A DNA stretch of 64,000 bases from Kineococcus aurantiacus (GTDB lineage: Bacteria; Actinomycetota; Actinomycetes; Actinomycetales; Kineococcaceae), in assembly GCF_013409345.1 (NCBI RefSeq), contig NZ_JACCBB010000001.1, forward strand, positions 868,001 through 932,000, read 5' to 3'. A model generated the notes under the pieces. It had not been told where the DNA came from. It made no database searches and saw only the letters and a program-made list of their open reading frames with translations. The position numbers and the translations under genes are program-made. Positions 49,283 to 59,177 of the stretch are shown piece after piece. Numbering within the stretch: position 1 is the stretch's first letter; each line of letters starts with the position of its first letter.

Positions 49283-49299
49283 TTCGCAAAGTTTCGCAA
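49283..49299. promoter_or_regulatory. Candidate operator: two TTCGCAA copies one helical turn apart
   Basis: TTCGCAA at 49283-49289 and 49293-49299, offset 10 bp, within the near-symmetric CTTCGCAAAGTTTCGCAAG. It lies 9-25 nt downstream of the predicted minus-strand start, a good roadblock position for the LacI-family protein. Confidence 0.6.
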
Positions 49300-49314
49300 G
49301 TCCGGCGAGACCCG

Positions 49315-49344
49315 ACGCTAGACCTGGCCCGCCGAAACCGTCAA
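49315..49344 (-). promoter_or_regulatory. Promoter of the xylan-sugar operon
   Basis: Minus strand: -35 TTGACG (49339-49344), 18-bp spacer, -10 TAGCGT (49315-49320), start near 49308. Confidence 0.6.
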
Positions 49345-49380
49345 GGGGGCAACTCCCCCTCCGAAATCAGTGGGAAGACA

Positions 49381-49421
49381 GCGACAAGAGGCCTTTCGCA
49401 ACCTATGCTCAGGTTTCGCAA
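49381..49421 (+). promoter_or_regulatory. Promoter and flanking operator copies of the lacI-type gene
   Basis: -35 GCGACA (49381-49386), 17-bp spacer, -10 TATGCT (49404-49409). TTTCGCAA occurs at 49394-49401 in the spacer and at 49414-49421 at the start site, exactly 20 bp apart. This suggests autorepression by the regulator. Confidence 0.6.
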
Positions 49422-49543
49422 AGCAGGGATCGCCGTCCTCCCGAACACGGGGCAGGACGGCTCGCGCCGGTCCCCGGCCCACCGGCGGGCTGGGATGATC
49501 CCCGCAGGGGGCACCCGGCTCCCGCAGCGCCCGAGGGGGTTCC

Positions 49544-50611
49544 GTGACCGATGCAGCAGGGCGCCGACGCCCCACGCTGAGCGCCATCGCCTCGGCGGCG
49601 GGGGTGTCCGCGGCGACCGTGTCCAAGGTGCTCAACGGGCGCGACGACGTGGGTGCGCAGACGCGCGCGCACGTCCAGCGCCTGCTGGCCGAGCACGACT
49701 ACCTGCCGGCCACCCGGCAGCGGCCGGCGAGGAACGGACCCGCCGGGCCGCACCGCACGATCGGCCTGATCTTCGACGACTTCATGAGCCCCTACGCCAC
49801 CGAGCTCATCCGCGGCGTCACCGACGCCGGTGCGGCCGCCGACGCGGACGTCGTCGTCGGCCGCTTCTCGGACGGCTCCTCCGGCACCGACGGCGCGGCG
49901 TGGGCCCAGCGGCTGCTGCGGGCCGGCCGCGACGGGGTCCTCGTGGTGACCTCCGACCTCACGGCCCAGCAGACGTCGGGCTTCTCCGAGGTCGGCCTGC
50001 CGCTGGTCGTCGTCGACCCCGTGCACACGCCGCAGGCCAGCGTGGCCAGCGTCGGGGCCACGAACTGGACCGGCGGCCTGAGCGCCACCGAGCACCTCAT
50101 CGGGCTGGGCCACCGCCGCATCGCCCACCTGGGCGGGCCCGCGCGCGCCGCGATCAGCCAGGCCCGGCTGCACGGCTACCGGGCGGCCATGGAGAACGCC
50201 GGGCTGCCCGTCGACCCCCGGCTGGTCGTCGACGGCGGGTTCGGGTTCGAGGCGGGCCTGGAGCTGGCCACCGGCCTGCTGGCCGCCGACGACCCGCCCA
50301 CGGCGGTCTTCGCCGTCACCGACGTGTGCGCCTTCGGGGTCGTGCAGGCCGCCCACCGGCGCGGGCTGCGGGTGCCCGAGGACCTGTCGGTGGTGGGTTT
50401 CGACAACACCTACCTGGCGCCGTGGGTCACCCCGGCCCTGACGACCGTCCACACGCCGCTGCAGGACATGGGCCGCTACGCCCTGCAGATGCTGCTGCGC
50501 CTGGTCGACGGCGAGACCGTCGAGCCGCACCACGTCGAGCTGGCCACCGAGCTCGTCGTGCGCGACTCCAGCGGGCCGCCCCCCGCGCGCGTCCCGGCCG
50601 CGGCGGGCTGA
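49544..50611 (+). CDS. LacI-family transcriptional repressor
   Basis: 355 residues. N-terminal helix-turn-helix and hinge (PTLSAIASAAGVSAATVSKVLNGRDDVGAQTRAHV, about 10-45), then periplasmic-binding-protein-like sensor domain (HRTIGLIFDDFMSPYATELIRG to the end). GTG with GAGGGGG upstream. Divergent from the xylan-sugar operon and probably its repressor, released by an imported sugar. Shared TTCGCAA sites in both promoters support self- and operon control. Confidence 0.93.
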   Translation: MTDAAGRRRPTLSAIASAAGVSAATVSKVLNGRDDVGAQTRAHVQRLLAEHDYLPATRQRPARNGPAGPHRTIGLIFDDFMSPYATELIRGVTDAGAAADADVVVGRFSDGSSGTDGAAWAQRLLRAGRDGVLVVTSDLTAQQTSGFSEVGLPLVVVDPVHTPQASVASVGATNWTGGLSATEHLIGLGHRRIAHLGGPARAAISQARLHGYRAAMENAGLPVDPRLVVDGGFGFEAGLELATGLLAADDPPTAVFAVTDVCAFGVVQAAHRRGLRVPEDLSVVGFDNTYLAPWVTPALTTVHTPLQDMGRYALQMLLRLVDGETVEPHHVELATELVVRDSSGPPPARVPAAAG

Positions 50612-50627
50612 GGCCCGGCGCCGGGGT

Positions 50628-51056
50628 TCAGGCCGGGGCGGTCCGCAGCAGCGCGTCGGCCAGCGCCGACCAGCTCAGCAGGGCGCACTTCACGCGCGCG
50701 GGGTACTTCGCGACGCCCGCGAAGGCGACGGCGTCCCCGAGCACCTCCTCGTCGCCGGGGTCCTCACCGCGGCTGGTGAGCATGTGCTGCACCGCATCGC
50801 GCAGGTCGCCGACCTCCGGGACGGACCGGCCGACGACGAGGTCGTGCAGCACCGACGCCGACGCGCGGCTGATGGAGCACCCCAGCGCGTCGTAGGAGAC
50901 GTCGGTGACCGACCCGCCGTCGACCCGGACCCGCAACGTGATCTCGTCACCGCACGTGGGGTTCACGTGGTGCGACTGCGCGCCGAACGGTGCGCGCAGC
51001 CCCTCGCCGTGCGGGCGCTTGGAGTGCTCGATGATCAACTGCTGGTACAGGTCCAC
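50628..51056 (-). CDS. sufU: Fe-S assembly sulfur acceptor SufU
   Basis: 142 residues. Zinc-containing partner of SufS that accepts the persulfide from its active-site cysteine. Ligand residues are in place: Cys35 and Asp37 (NPTCGDE), Cys60 (YDALGCSIS) and Cys124 (RVKCALLSW). The 18-20 residue insertion that distinguishes SufU from IscU is visible around 90-110. GTG start, 13 bp after sufS. Last gene of the cysteine-leader operon; its 3' end is 16 bp from the lacI-type gene's stop. Confidence 0.93.
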   Translation of the reverse strand: MDLYQQLIIEHSKRPHGEGLRAPFGAQSHHVNPTCGDEITLRVRVDGGSVTDVSYDALGCSISRASASVLHDLVVGRSVPEVGDLRDAVQHMLTSRGEDPGDEEVLGDAVAFAGVAKYPARVKCALLSWSALADALLRTAPA

Positions 51057-51069
51057 GCCGTTCAGGCTC

Positions 51070-53196
<2,127 letters not shown>

Positions 53197-54549
53197 TCAG
53201 GCGGTGGCGCGGACGGACGGGACGGCGTGCGGGTGGGACAGGCCGAGGTGGTCGCGCAGCGTCTGCCCGGTGTACTCGGTGCGGTAGCTGCCGCGTTCCT
53301 GCAGCAGCGGGACGACCTTCTCGACGAACTCGTCGAGGCCGGTCGGGGTGAGGTGCGGGACGAGGATGAACCCGTCGCAGGCGTCGGCCTGCACGTAGGC
53401 GTCGATCTCGGCGGCGACCTGCCCGGGCGTCCCGACGAACTGCTGGCGGCCGGTGACCTCCACGACGAGCTCGCGCGCGTTCCAGCCGTTGGCCTCGGCC
53501 AGCTGCCGCCAGGTGCGGGCGGTCTCGCGCGGGTCCTTCGTCATGCGGGTGCGGCCCTGGGCGATGTCGGAGGCGACCTCGGGCTCGAAGTCCGGCAGCG
53601 GGCCGGAGGGGTCGAAACCGGTGAGGTCCCGGCCCCAGACCTGCTCCAGGAACGCGACGGCCTGCTCGGGCCCGACCTGCAGGAACCGGATCTCCCGGGC
53701 GTTCTCCTTCGCCTCCTCCAGCGTGTCGCCCAGGACGAACGTCGCCCCCGGCAGGATCCGCAGGTCGTCCCCGGAGCGGCCGTTGCGCACGGCCCGCGAG
53801 CGCATGTCGGCGGTGAACGCGACACCGGCCTCCAGGGTCCCGTGCATGGTGAAGATGGCGTCGGCGTACGTGGCGCCGAACTCGCGGCCGGCGTCGGAGT
53901 CGCCGGCCTGGAACAGCACGGGGTGCCCCTGCGGGCTGCGCGGCAGCAGACCCGGGCCGCGCACGTCGAACTGCGGGCCGTGGTGCTCGACCTCGCCGAT
54001 CCCGCGCGCGAACACCCCCGTCGTGGGGTCGGCGACGAGGGCGTCGGCGCCCCAGGAGTCCCAGAACGCCCGGGCCACGTCGAGCACCTCGCGGGCGCGC
54101 ACGTAGCGGTCGGCGTGGGCGAGGTACCCGCCGCGGCGGAAGTTCTCGCCCGTGAACGCGTCGGAGCTGGTGACGACGTTCCACGCCGCCCGGCCCCCGG
54201 AGAGGTGATCCAGGGAGGCGAACTGCCGGGCGACCTCGGCGGCCTCGTTGAACGTGGCGTTGATGGTGCCGGCCAGCCCCAGGTGCGTCGTGACCGAGGC
54301 GAGGGAGTTCAGCACCGTGAGGGTGTCGGGGCGGCCCACGACGTCCAGGTCGTGGATCTTCCCGCGCTGCTCGCGCAGCCGCAGCCCCTCGGCGAGGAAG
54401 AAGAAGTCCATGAGCCCGCGCTCGGCGGTGCGGGCCAGGTGCTCGAAGGAGGAGAAGTCGACCTGGCTGCCGGCGCGGGGGTCGCGCCAGACGGTGGTGT
54501 TGTTGACGCCGGGGAAGTGGGCCCCGAGGTGGACCTGGCGCTTGCTCAT
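53197..54549 (-). CDS. FMN-dependent monooxygenase, NtaA/SnaA/DszA family
   Basis: 450 residues. Luciferase-like fold with family motifs VHLGAHFPGVNNTTVW, DFFFLAEGLRLRE, ARQFASLDHLSGGRAAWNVVTSS, and VLFQAGDSDAGREFGATYADAIF. Relatives oxidise dibenzothiophene sulfone, dimethyl sulfide or nitrilotriacetate with reduced flavin from a separate reductase. ATG overlaps the stop of the first monooxygenase (ATGA). Probably cleaves sulfur from an organosulfur compound under cysteine limitation. Confidence 0.92.
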   Translation of the reverse strand: MSKRQVHLGAHFPGVNNTTVWRDPRAGSQVDFSSFEHLARTAERGLMDFFFLAEGLRLREQRGKIHDLDVVGRPDTLTVLNSLASVTTHLGLAGTINATFNEAAEVARQFASLDHLSGGRAAWNVVTSSDAFTGENFRRGGYLAHADRYVRAREVLDVARAFWDSWGADALVADPTTGVFARGIGEVEHHGPQFDVRGPGLLPRSPQGHPVLFQAGDSDAGREFGATYADAIFTMHGTLEAGVAFTADMRSRAVRNGRSGDDLRILPGATFVLGDTLEEAKENAREIRFLQVGPEQAVAFLEQVWGRDLTGFDPSGPLPDFEPEVASDIAQGRTRMTKDPRETARTWRQLAEANGWNARELVVEVTGRQQFVGTPGQVAAEIDAYVQADACDGFILVPHLTPTGLDEFVEKVVPLLQERGSYRTEYTGQTLRDHLGLSHPHAVPSVRATA

Positions 54550-55643
54550 CGGGTGCCTCCCACGGCGTAGCGGCTGGCGGGTCGGGTCAGGCCGAAGCGG
54601 TCGCGCAGGGTGGTGCCCGCCGCCGGCGGGCGACCCAGGTGCGGGACGACGTCGGAGGCGACGAGCTCGAGGGTGGCGGGCAGGTCCAGCGGGACGAGGA
54701 CGGCGCCGTCGAGGCCCGCGGGCAGGTCGTGCAGCAGCTCCACCAGCGACGCCGGGGTCCCCACGTGGCGCAGCGTGCGGGGCCCGTGGCCGGGGCTCAG
54801 CTCGTCGAGGTGGGCCGCGACCTCCTGCGCCTGCGAGGCGTCGCGGCGCAGCAGCACCTCGACGTCGAGCAGGGTCGTGGTCCCCAGGCGGGCCGCCCGC
54901 CGGGCCGCGACCGTCGCGTCGGGGGCCTCCAGCCGGGCGAGGTCGGCGTGGGCGGCGGCGACGGCCAGCGAGGGCTCGTCGCGCACGGGGACCACGACGA
55001 GCGGCTGGCCCTGCGGGGAGCGCGGGGTGATCGAGGGCCCCTTGACGGAGAAGTGCTCGCCGGTGAAGTCGACGTAGTGCAGCTTGTCGCGGTCGACGAA
55101 CCGGCCCGTGGCCAGGTCCTTGACGACGGCGTCGTCCTCCCAGGAGTCCCACAGCAGCCGGACGACGTCGACGGTCTCGGCGGCCTCGGCCCACAGCTCC
55201 TGCGCCGGGGCGGCCGCCTTGCGGCCGAACAGGTCCGCCTCGGCGGGCGTGGCCGAGACCTCGACCTGCCAGCCCGCGCGCCCGCGGCTGGTGAAGTCCA
55301 GCGTCGCGACCGCCTTCTGGGTGTGGAACGGCTCGGTGTGGGTGGTCGTCACCACCGGGACCAGGCCGGTCCGCCGGGTCAGCGGCGCGAGGTTGGCCGC
55401 GACCGCGACGGCGTCGAGGCGCCCGCGCTGGTCCCGCTCGTCGGCCGAGCCCAGGCGGAAGGAGTCCGGCACGACGAGCAGGTCGAGGTCGGCGGCGTCG
55501 ACGGTGGCGGCCAGGCGGCGCCAGTGGGCGGCGGTGAACAGCTCGGCGGGGCGGGCGCCGGGCAGCCGCCAGGCGGCGGGGTGGCGACCGGCGGCGTCGA
55601 GCTCGACGCCCAGGCGCACGGGGTGGCGCAGCGGTTCGGACAC
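54546..55643 (-). CDS. Luciferase-like flavin monooxygenase, divergent
   Basis: 365 residues, shorter than the next gene's product but of the same superfamily: LRLGVELDAAGRHPAAW-type start (VRLGVELDAAGRHPAAW), DLDLLVVPDSFRLG, HTQKAVATLDFTSRGRAGWQVEV, and ITPRSPQGQPLVVV, aligning to the substrate-pocket segment. The glycine-rich flavin loop seen in its partner (QAGDS) is not obvious here, so cofactor binding may differ. GTG start; first structural gene after the leader peptide. It may form a heteromer or sequential pair with the next monooxygenase. Confidence 0.85.
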   Translation of the reverse strand: MSEPLRHPVRLGVELDAAGRHPAAWRLPGARPAELFTAAHWRRLAATVDAADLDLLVVPDSFRLGSADERDQRGRLDAVAVAANLAPLTRRTGLVPVVTTTHTEPFHTQKAVATLDFTSRGRAGWQVEVSATPAEADLFGRKAAAPAQELWAEAAETVDVVRLLWDSWEDDAVVKDLATGRFVDRDKLHYVDFTGEHFSVKGPSITPRSPQGQPLVVVPVRDEPSLAVAAAHADLARLEAPDATVAARRAARLGTTTLLDVEVLLRRDASQAQEVAAHLDELSPGHGPRTLRHVGTPASLVELLHDLPAGLDGAVLVPLDLPATLELVASDVVPHLGRPPAAGTTLRDRFGLTRPASRYAVGGTR

Positions 55644-55692
55644 GGGTGGGACCCCCTCGGGGCGCTCAGGACCTGCCGGGTCGCACGGTGCA

Positions 55693-55723
55693 GCGCCCGG
55701 TGGCGCCGGGGTGTTCCCGGCGC
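55693..55723 (-). promoter_or_regulatory. Candidate attenuator: mutually exclusive hairpins after the leader peptide
   Basis: Minus strand: arm GCGCCGGG (55723-55716) pairs perfectly with CCCGGCGC (55710-55703) around a 5-nt loop, starting 14 nt after the leader stop. The second arm contains GCGCC that can instead pair with GGCGC in 55693-55698. A ribosome paused in the leader could choose between the two. There is no U tract. Confidence 0.45.
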
Positions 55724-55736
55724 GGGAGATCGAGGG

Positions 55737-55829
55737 TCAGCGACAGACCGCGGAGCGCGTGCGGCAGAGGTCCACGTGGCGACGCTGCACGGCGAAGAAC
55801 GAGCGGGCGCTCGTACCGGTGGTCTCCAC
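55737..55829 (-). CDS. Cysteine-type leader peptide (HVDL family)
   Basis: 30 codons ending VQRRHVDLCRTRSAVCR, almost identical in its core to the peptide at 27374-27460 (RRRHVDLCRTQTATCR). GTG is 6 nt after a TAGCCT box, so a leaderless message is likely. Cys codons are at positions 22 and 29, the latter two codons before the stop as in the other copy. It heads the operon of two monooxygenases, DUF1684, sufS and sufU. Confidence 0.8.
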   Translation of the reverse strand: METTGTSARSFFAVQRRHVDLCRTRSAVCR

Positions 55830-55835
55830 GGGGGC

Positions 55836-55841
55836 AGGCTA
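55836..55841 (-). promoter_or_regulatory. -10 box of the cysteine-leader operon, leaderless start
   Basis: TAGCCT on the minus strand, 6 nt before GTG 55829. Confidence 0.55.
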
Positions 55842-55850
55842 CGGCGCGGC

Positions 55851-55856
55851 TACCCT
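55851..55856 (+). promoter_or_regulatory. -10 box of the acetyl-CoA synthetase gene
   Basis: TACCCT, giving a start near 55863 and a 55-nt leader. It lies only 10 bp from the divergent -10 box at 55836-55841, so the two promoters probably exclude or influence each other. Confidence 0.4.
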
Positions 55857-55917
55857 GGCGACCAAGCCGGCCGCTGGCCGGTCGCTCCCCACCCCCCAGC
55901 CCGTGAGGACGCCGCCT

Positions 55918-57864
55918 GTGACCACCACGCCCGACGAGCTCGTCTTCGCCCCCTCGCCGGAGTTCACCGCCCAGGCCAACGTCGGCGCCGGTGAGCACGC
56001 CCGCGCCGCGGCCGACCCGGAGGCGTTCTGGGCCGAGCAGGCCCGCCGGCTGCAGTGGGACGAGCCGTTCCACACCGTCTTCGACGGCTCGACGCTGCCG
56101 ACGGCGCAGTGGTTCACCGGCGGCAGGCTCAACGTCGCGGTCAACTGCGTCGACCGGCACGTCGCGGCCGGGCGCGGGGACAAGGTGGCGCTGCACTGGG
56201 AGGGCGAGCCGGGCGACTCCCGCACGATCACCTACGCGCAGCTGCAGGACGAGGTCTGCCGCCTGGCCAACGCCCTGGAGGAGCTGGGCGTCGGGCACGG
56301 CGACCGGGTCGTGCTCTACCTGCCCGTGCTGCCCGAGACGATCGTCGCGACCATGGCCTGCGCGCGCATCGGCGCCGTCGTCTCGCTGGTCTTCGGCGGC
56401 TTCTCGGCCGAGGCGCTGCGGTTCCGCGTCGAGGACACCGGGGCGAAGCTGCTGATCTGCACCGACGGGCAGTTCCGGCGGGGCACGGCCGTCGCGGTGA
56501 AGGGCGCCGCGGACGCCGCCGTGGAGGGGCTGTCCCACGTCGAGCACGTCCTGGTCCTGCGCCGCACGGGCGAGCAGACCCCGGACGTGCCCTGGACGCC
56601 GGGCCGCGACGTGTGGTGGCACGAGCTGGTCGACCGCCAGCCCGTCGAGCACACCGCCCCGAGCTTCGACGCCGAGAACCCGCTGTTCATCATCTACACG
56701 TCCGGCACGACCGGCAGGCCCAAGGGCCTGGTCCACACCAGCGGCGGGTACCTGACCCACACGTCGTGGTCGCACTGGGCCGTGTTCGACGTCAAGGACG
56801 ACGACGTCTACTGGTGCCAGGCGGACCTGGCGTGGGTGACGGCGCACTCGTACGAGATGTACGGGCCGCTGTCCAACGGCGTGACGCAGGTGATCTACGA
56901 GGGGTCCCCGCTGACCCCCCACCCGGGCCGGCACTTCGAGGTCATCGAGAAGTACGGCGTGACGATCTACTACACGGCCCCGACCCTGGTGCGGACGTTC
57001 ATGAAGCACGGGCCGGAACTGCCCGCCCGCTTCGACCTGTCCTCGCTGCGGCTGCTGGGGTCGGTGGGTGAGGCCATCAACCCCGAGGCGTGGTTGTGGC
57101 TGCACCGCAACGTCGGCGGCGGGCGCTGCCCCATCGTGGACACCTGGTGGCAGTCCGAGACCGGCGCCGCCGTCGTCGCGCCCCTGCCCGGGGTCACGCC
57201 CCTGAAACCGGGGTCGGGGACGGTCCCGCTGCCGGGGTTGTCGGCGACCGTCGTGGACGAGGCCGGGAACGAGACGGCACCGGGTGAGACGGGCGTCATC
57301 GTCATCACCAAGCCCTGGCCCGGCATGGCGCGGACGGTGTGGCGCGACCACGCGCGCTTCGTGAAGAGCTACTGGGAACCGTACGCGGCGCAGGGCTACT
57401 ACCTGGCCGGGGACGCCGCGACGAAGGACGCCGACGGGTACATCTGGATCGGCGGCCGGATCGACGACGTGCTGAACGTCTCCGGGCACCGCCTGTCCAG
57501 CATCGAGCTGGAGTCGGCGCTGGTCTCCCACCCGCGGGTCGCCGAGGCCGCCGTCGTCGGCGCCCCGGACGACACCACGGGCCAGCGGATCGTCGCGTTC
57601 GTCATCACGCGCGGCGAGGGGACCGACGGGGACCTCGCCGAGGAGCTGCGCGCGCACGTCGCGCACCAGATCGGGCCGGTGGCCAAACCCCGTGACGTCG
57701 TCGTCGTGCCGGACCTGCCCAAGACCCGGTCGGGCAAGATCATGCGCCGGCTGATGGCCGACCTGACCGCCGGCCGCGGCGGCGGCGACGTCACGTCGCT
57801 GCAGGACGAGACGGCGCTGGCCGCGGTCGAGACGGCCTGGGCGCAGTACGTGGGCTCCCGCTGA
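55918..57864 (+). CDS. acs: Acetyl-CoA synthetase
   Basis: 648 residues, standard length. Converts acetate, ATP and CoA to acetyl-CoA. AMP-binding motif IIYTSGTTGRPKGLVH (about 260), WWQSETGAAVV, YYLAGDAATKD, and the C-terminal lysine site LPKTRSGKIMRRL (about 605), which in the family is regulated by acetylation. GTG 55918 chosen because GAGGA precedes it; an in-frame GTG 15 bp upstream overlaps that site. Neighbours suggest no operon. Ends just before a long inverted repeat. Confidence 0.95.
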   Translation: MTTTPDELVFAPSPEFTAQANVGAGEHARAAADPEAFWAEQARRLQWDEPFHTVFDGSTLPTAQWFTGGRLNVAVNCVDRHVAAGRGDKVALHWEGEPGDSRTITYAQLQDEVCRLANALEELGVGHGDRVVLYLPVLPETIVATMACARIGAVVSLVFGGFSAEALRFRVEDTGAKLLICTDGQFRRGTAVAVKGAADAAVEGLSHVEHVLVLRRTGEQTPDVPWTPGRDVWWHELVDRQPVEHTAPSFDAENPLFIIYTSGTTGRPKGLVHTSGGYLTHTSWSHWAVFDVKDDDVYWCQADLAWVTAHSYEMYGPLSNGVTQVIYEGSPLTPHPGRHFEVIEKYGVTIYYTAPTLVRTFMKHGPELPARFDLSSLRLLGSVGEAINPEAWLWLHRNVGGGRCPIVDTWWQSETGAAVVAPLPGVTPLKPGSGTVPLPGLSATVVDEAGNETAPGETGVIVITKPWPGMARTVWRDHARFVKSYWEPYAAQGYYLAGDAATKDADGYIWIGGRIDDVLNVSGHRLSSIELESALVSHPRVAEAAVVGAPDDTTGQRIVAFVITRGEGTDGDLAEELRAHVAHQIGPVAKPRDVVVVPDLPKTRSGKIMRRLMADLTAGRGGGDVTSLQDETALAAVETAWAQYVGSR

Positions 57865-57866
57865 CT

Positions 57867-57971
57867 CCCTGACCCCTCCCGGCGCGGCCCCGCCCCACCC
57901 CCTCCGTGATCGAGCACTCCTGTCCACAAGTGCTTGATCACGGAGGGGGTGGGGCGGACCCGGGGTCAGGG
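57867..57971. repeat. Long inverted repeat between convergent genes
   Basis: Arms of 29 bases (57890-57918 and 57929-57957) are complementary except for one G/T position, around the 10-nt loop cctgtccaca. Ten further bases pair outside (57867-57876 with 57962-57971). It follows acs by 2 bp and ends 22 bp before the convergent oxidoreductase stop, so a two-way terminator is the simplest role. The length and near-perfection suggest a mobile palindromic (REP-like) element. Confidence 0.85.
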
Positions 57972-57993
57972 GGCGGGGTTCAGGAGTCGGGGG

Positions 57994-59124
57994 TCAGGAG
58001 GCGGCGAAGCGGCCGGGGCGGAAGGCCGCCAGCAGCGGGTTCGGCTGCCCGGTGAGGACCTCGCGGGCGGTGAACTCGCCCAGGACCAGGCCCAGGGTGG
58101 CGCCGCTGTGGGTGAACAGGACGTGCAGGCCCGCCACGCCGTCCACGGCCCCGGCGACGGGCTCGCCGTCGCCCGGGATGGGCTTGCGGCCCACGCCGTA
58201 GCCGTCGAGCGCCAGCTGCGGGTTCCCGGCCAGGACGGCCGAGGCCTCGGCCAGCAGGCCCTCCAGCGTGCTGTCCTTGACCTCGTAGTCGCCCTCGCCG
58301 TGGATCACGACCTCCTCCTCCGACCACGCCGAGTCCAGCACCAGCACCCCGCCGGGGGCCGGGCGCACCGCGACGCGGGGGGTGTTCAGGACCGCGCGCA
58401 GCGCCACCTCGACGGGCTTGGTGCGCAGCAGCAGCGAGACCGGGGAGTCGTCGGGGACGCTGAGGCCGAGCTCGGCCAGGTCGCGCGGGACCCACGGGCC
58501 GGTGGCCAGCACGACGGCGTCGGCGGCGAAGGTGGCCCCCGAGTCCGTCGTGACGCCGGTGACGCGGCCGCCCTCGACGACGGGGTGGGCGCGGCCGGTG
58601 CCGGTGTGCAGGCGGCCGCCGGCGGCGTCGAACTCCTCCAGGAGCACCCCGGCGGCCAGCGGCAGGTCCACCCAGCCCTCACCGGGGTTGAAGACCGCGC
58701 CCTCGGCGGCCACGGCGGACGGGTCGACGCCGGGGGTCCAGGCGGCGACCTCGTCGGGGGCCAGCCAGAGCGAGTCGTAGCCGATGGCGAGCTCGTGGGC
58801 GTGCCGGTCGCGGTGGCTCTCCCCCGGCGCCGCCCACGTCAGGCCGCCGTCGAAGCGCACGCCCTGCGCCACGTCCGCGCGGCCGGCGCGGCGGGCGGCG
58901 AAGGTGTGCCAGCGGTCGATGCCGACGGTGCGCAGCAGGTGGTAGGCGTCGCTGCGGGCCCCGGCGGAGTTCAGCCAGGACAGCGACCGGCCGCTGGCCC
59001 CGGAGGCGACGTCGGCCTCGGTGACGAGGTCGACCGACGCCCCGGCGCGGGCCAGGTGGGCGGCCGTGGAGGCGCCGAGGATGCCGGCGCCGACGACGAC
59101 GACCCGGGCGGTGGAGGTGCTCAT
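57994..59124 (-). CDS. FAD-dependent amine oxidase-like protein (DAO family)
   Basis: 376 residues. FAD motif ARVVVVGAGILGASTAAHLARAGASVDLV at the N-terminus, GRSLSWLNSAGA, ADAVVLATGPWVP, and C-terminal GLHVLFTHSGATLGLVLGEFTARE typical of D-amino acid/glycine/sarcosine oxidases. Cytosolic. Last gene of the cluster read from the amino-acid-type importer; 53 bp after the Gfo/Idh gene. Likely oxidises an imported amine or N-substituted amino acid. Confidence 0.9.
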   Translation of the reverse strand: MSTSTARVVVVGAGILGASTAAHLARAGASVDLVTEADVASGASGRSLSWLNSAGARSDAYHLLRTVGIDRWHTFAARRAGRADVAQGVRFDGGLTWAAPGESHRDRHAHELAIGYDSLWLAPDEVAAWTPGVDPSAVAAEGAVFNPGEGWVDLPLAAGVLLEEFDAAGGRLHTGTGRAHPVVEGGRVTGVTTDSGATFAADAVVLATGPWVPRDLAELGLSVPDDSPVSLLLRTKPVEVALRAVLNTPRVAVRPAPGGVLVLDSAWSEEEVVIHGEGDYEVKDSTLEGLLAEASAVLAGNPQLALDGYGVGRKPIPGDGEPVAGAVDGVAGLHVLFTHSGATLGLVLGEFTAREVLTGQPNPLLAAFRPGRFAAS

Positions 59125-59177
59125 GGTTCTCTCTTCCGATCGTGGAGCGGGGTTGGCGGGGTTCGGCGGGTGCGGGC

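Larger units (their letters stand above)
49150..49543. other. 394-bp divergent control region of the sugar operon and lacI-type gene
   Basis: No gene. It holds a minus promoter (49315-49344), a plus promoter (49381-49409) and four copies of TTCGCAA. The minus transcript would have a leader of about 160 nt and the plus transcript about 130 nt. Confidence 0.8.

Noticed and set aside
49292-49421. TTTCGCAA copies as a CRISPR-like or phase-variable repeat
   Set aside because: Only four copies with unequal spacing of 10, 102 and 20 bp, placed exactly on promoters; regulatory sites explain them better.
57867-57971. Transfer RNA or other structured RNA gene in the long inverted repeat
   Set aside because: One long simple stem with a 10-nt loop; no cloverleaf, no CCA end, and it sits between convergent stops.
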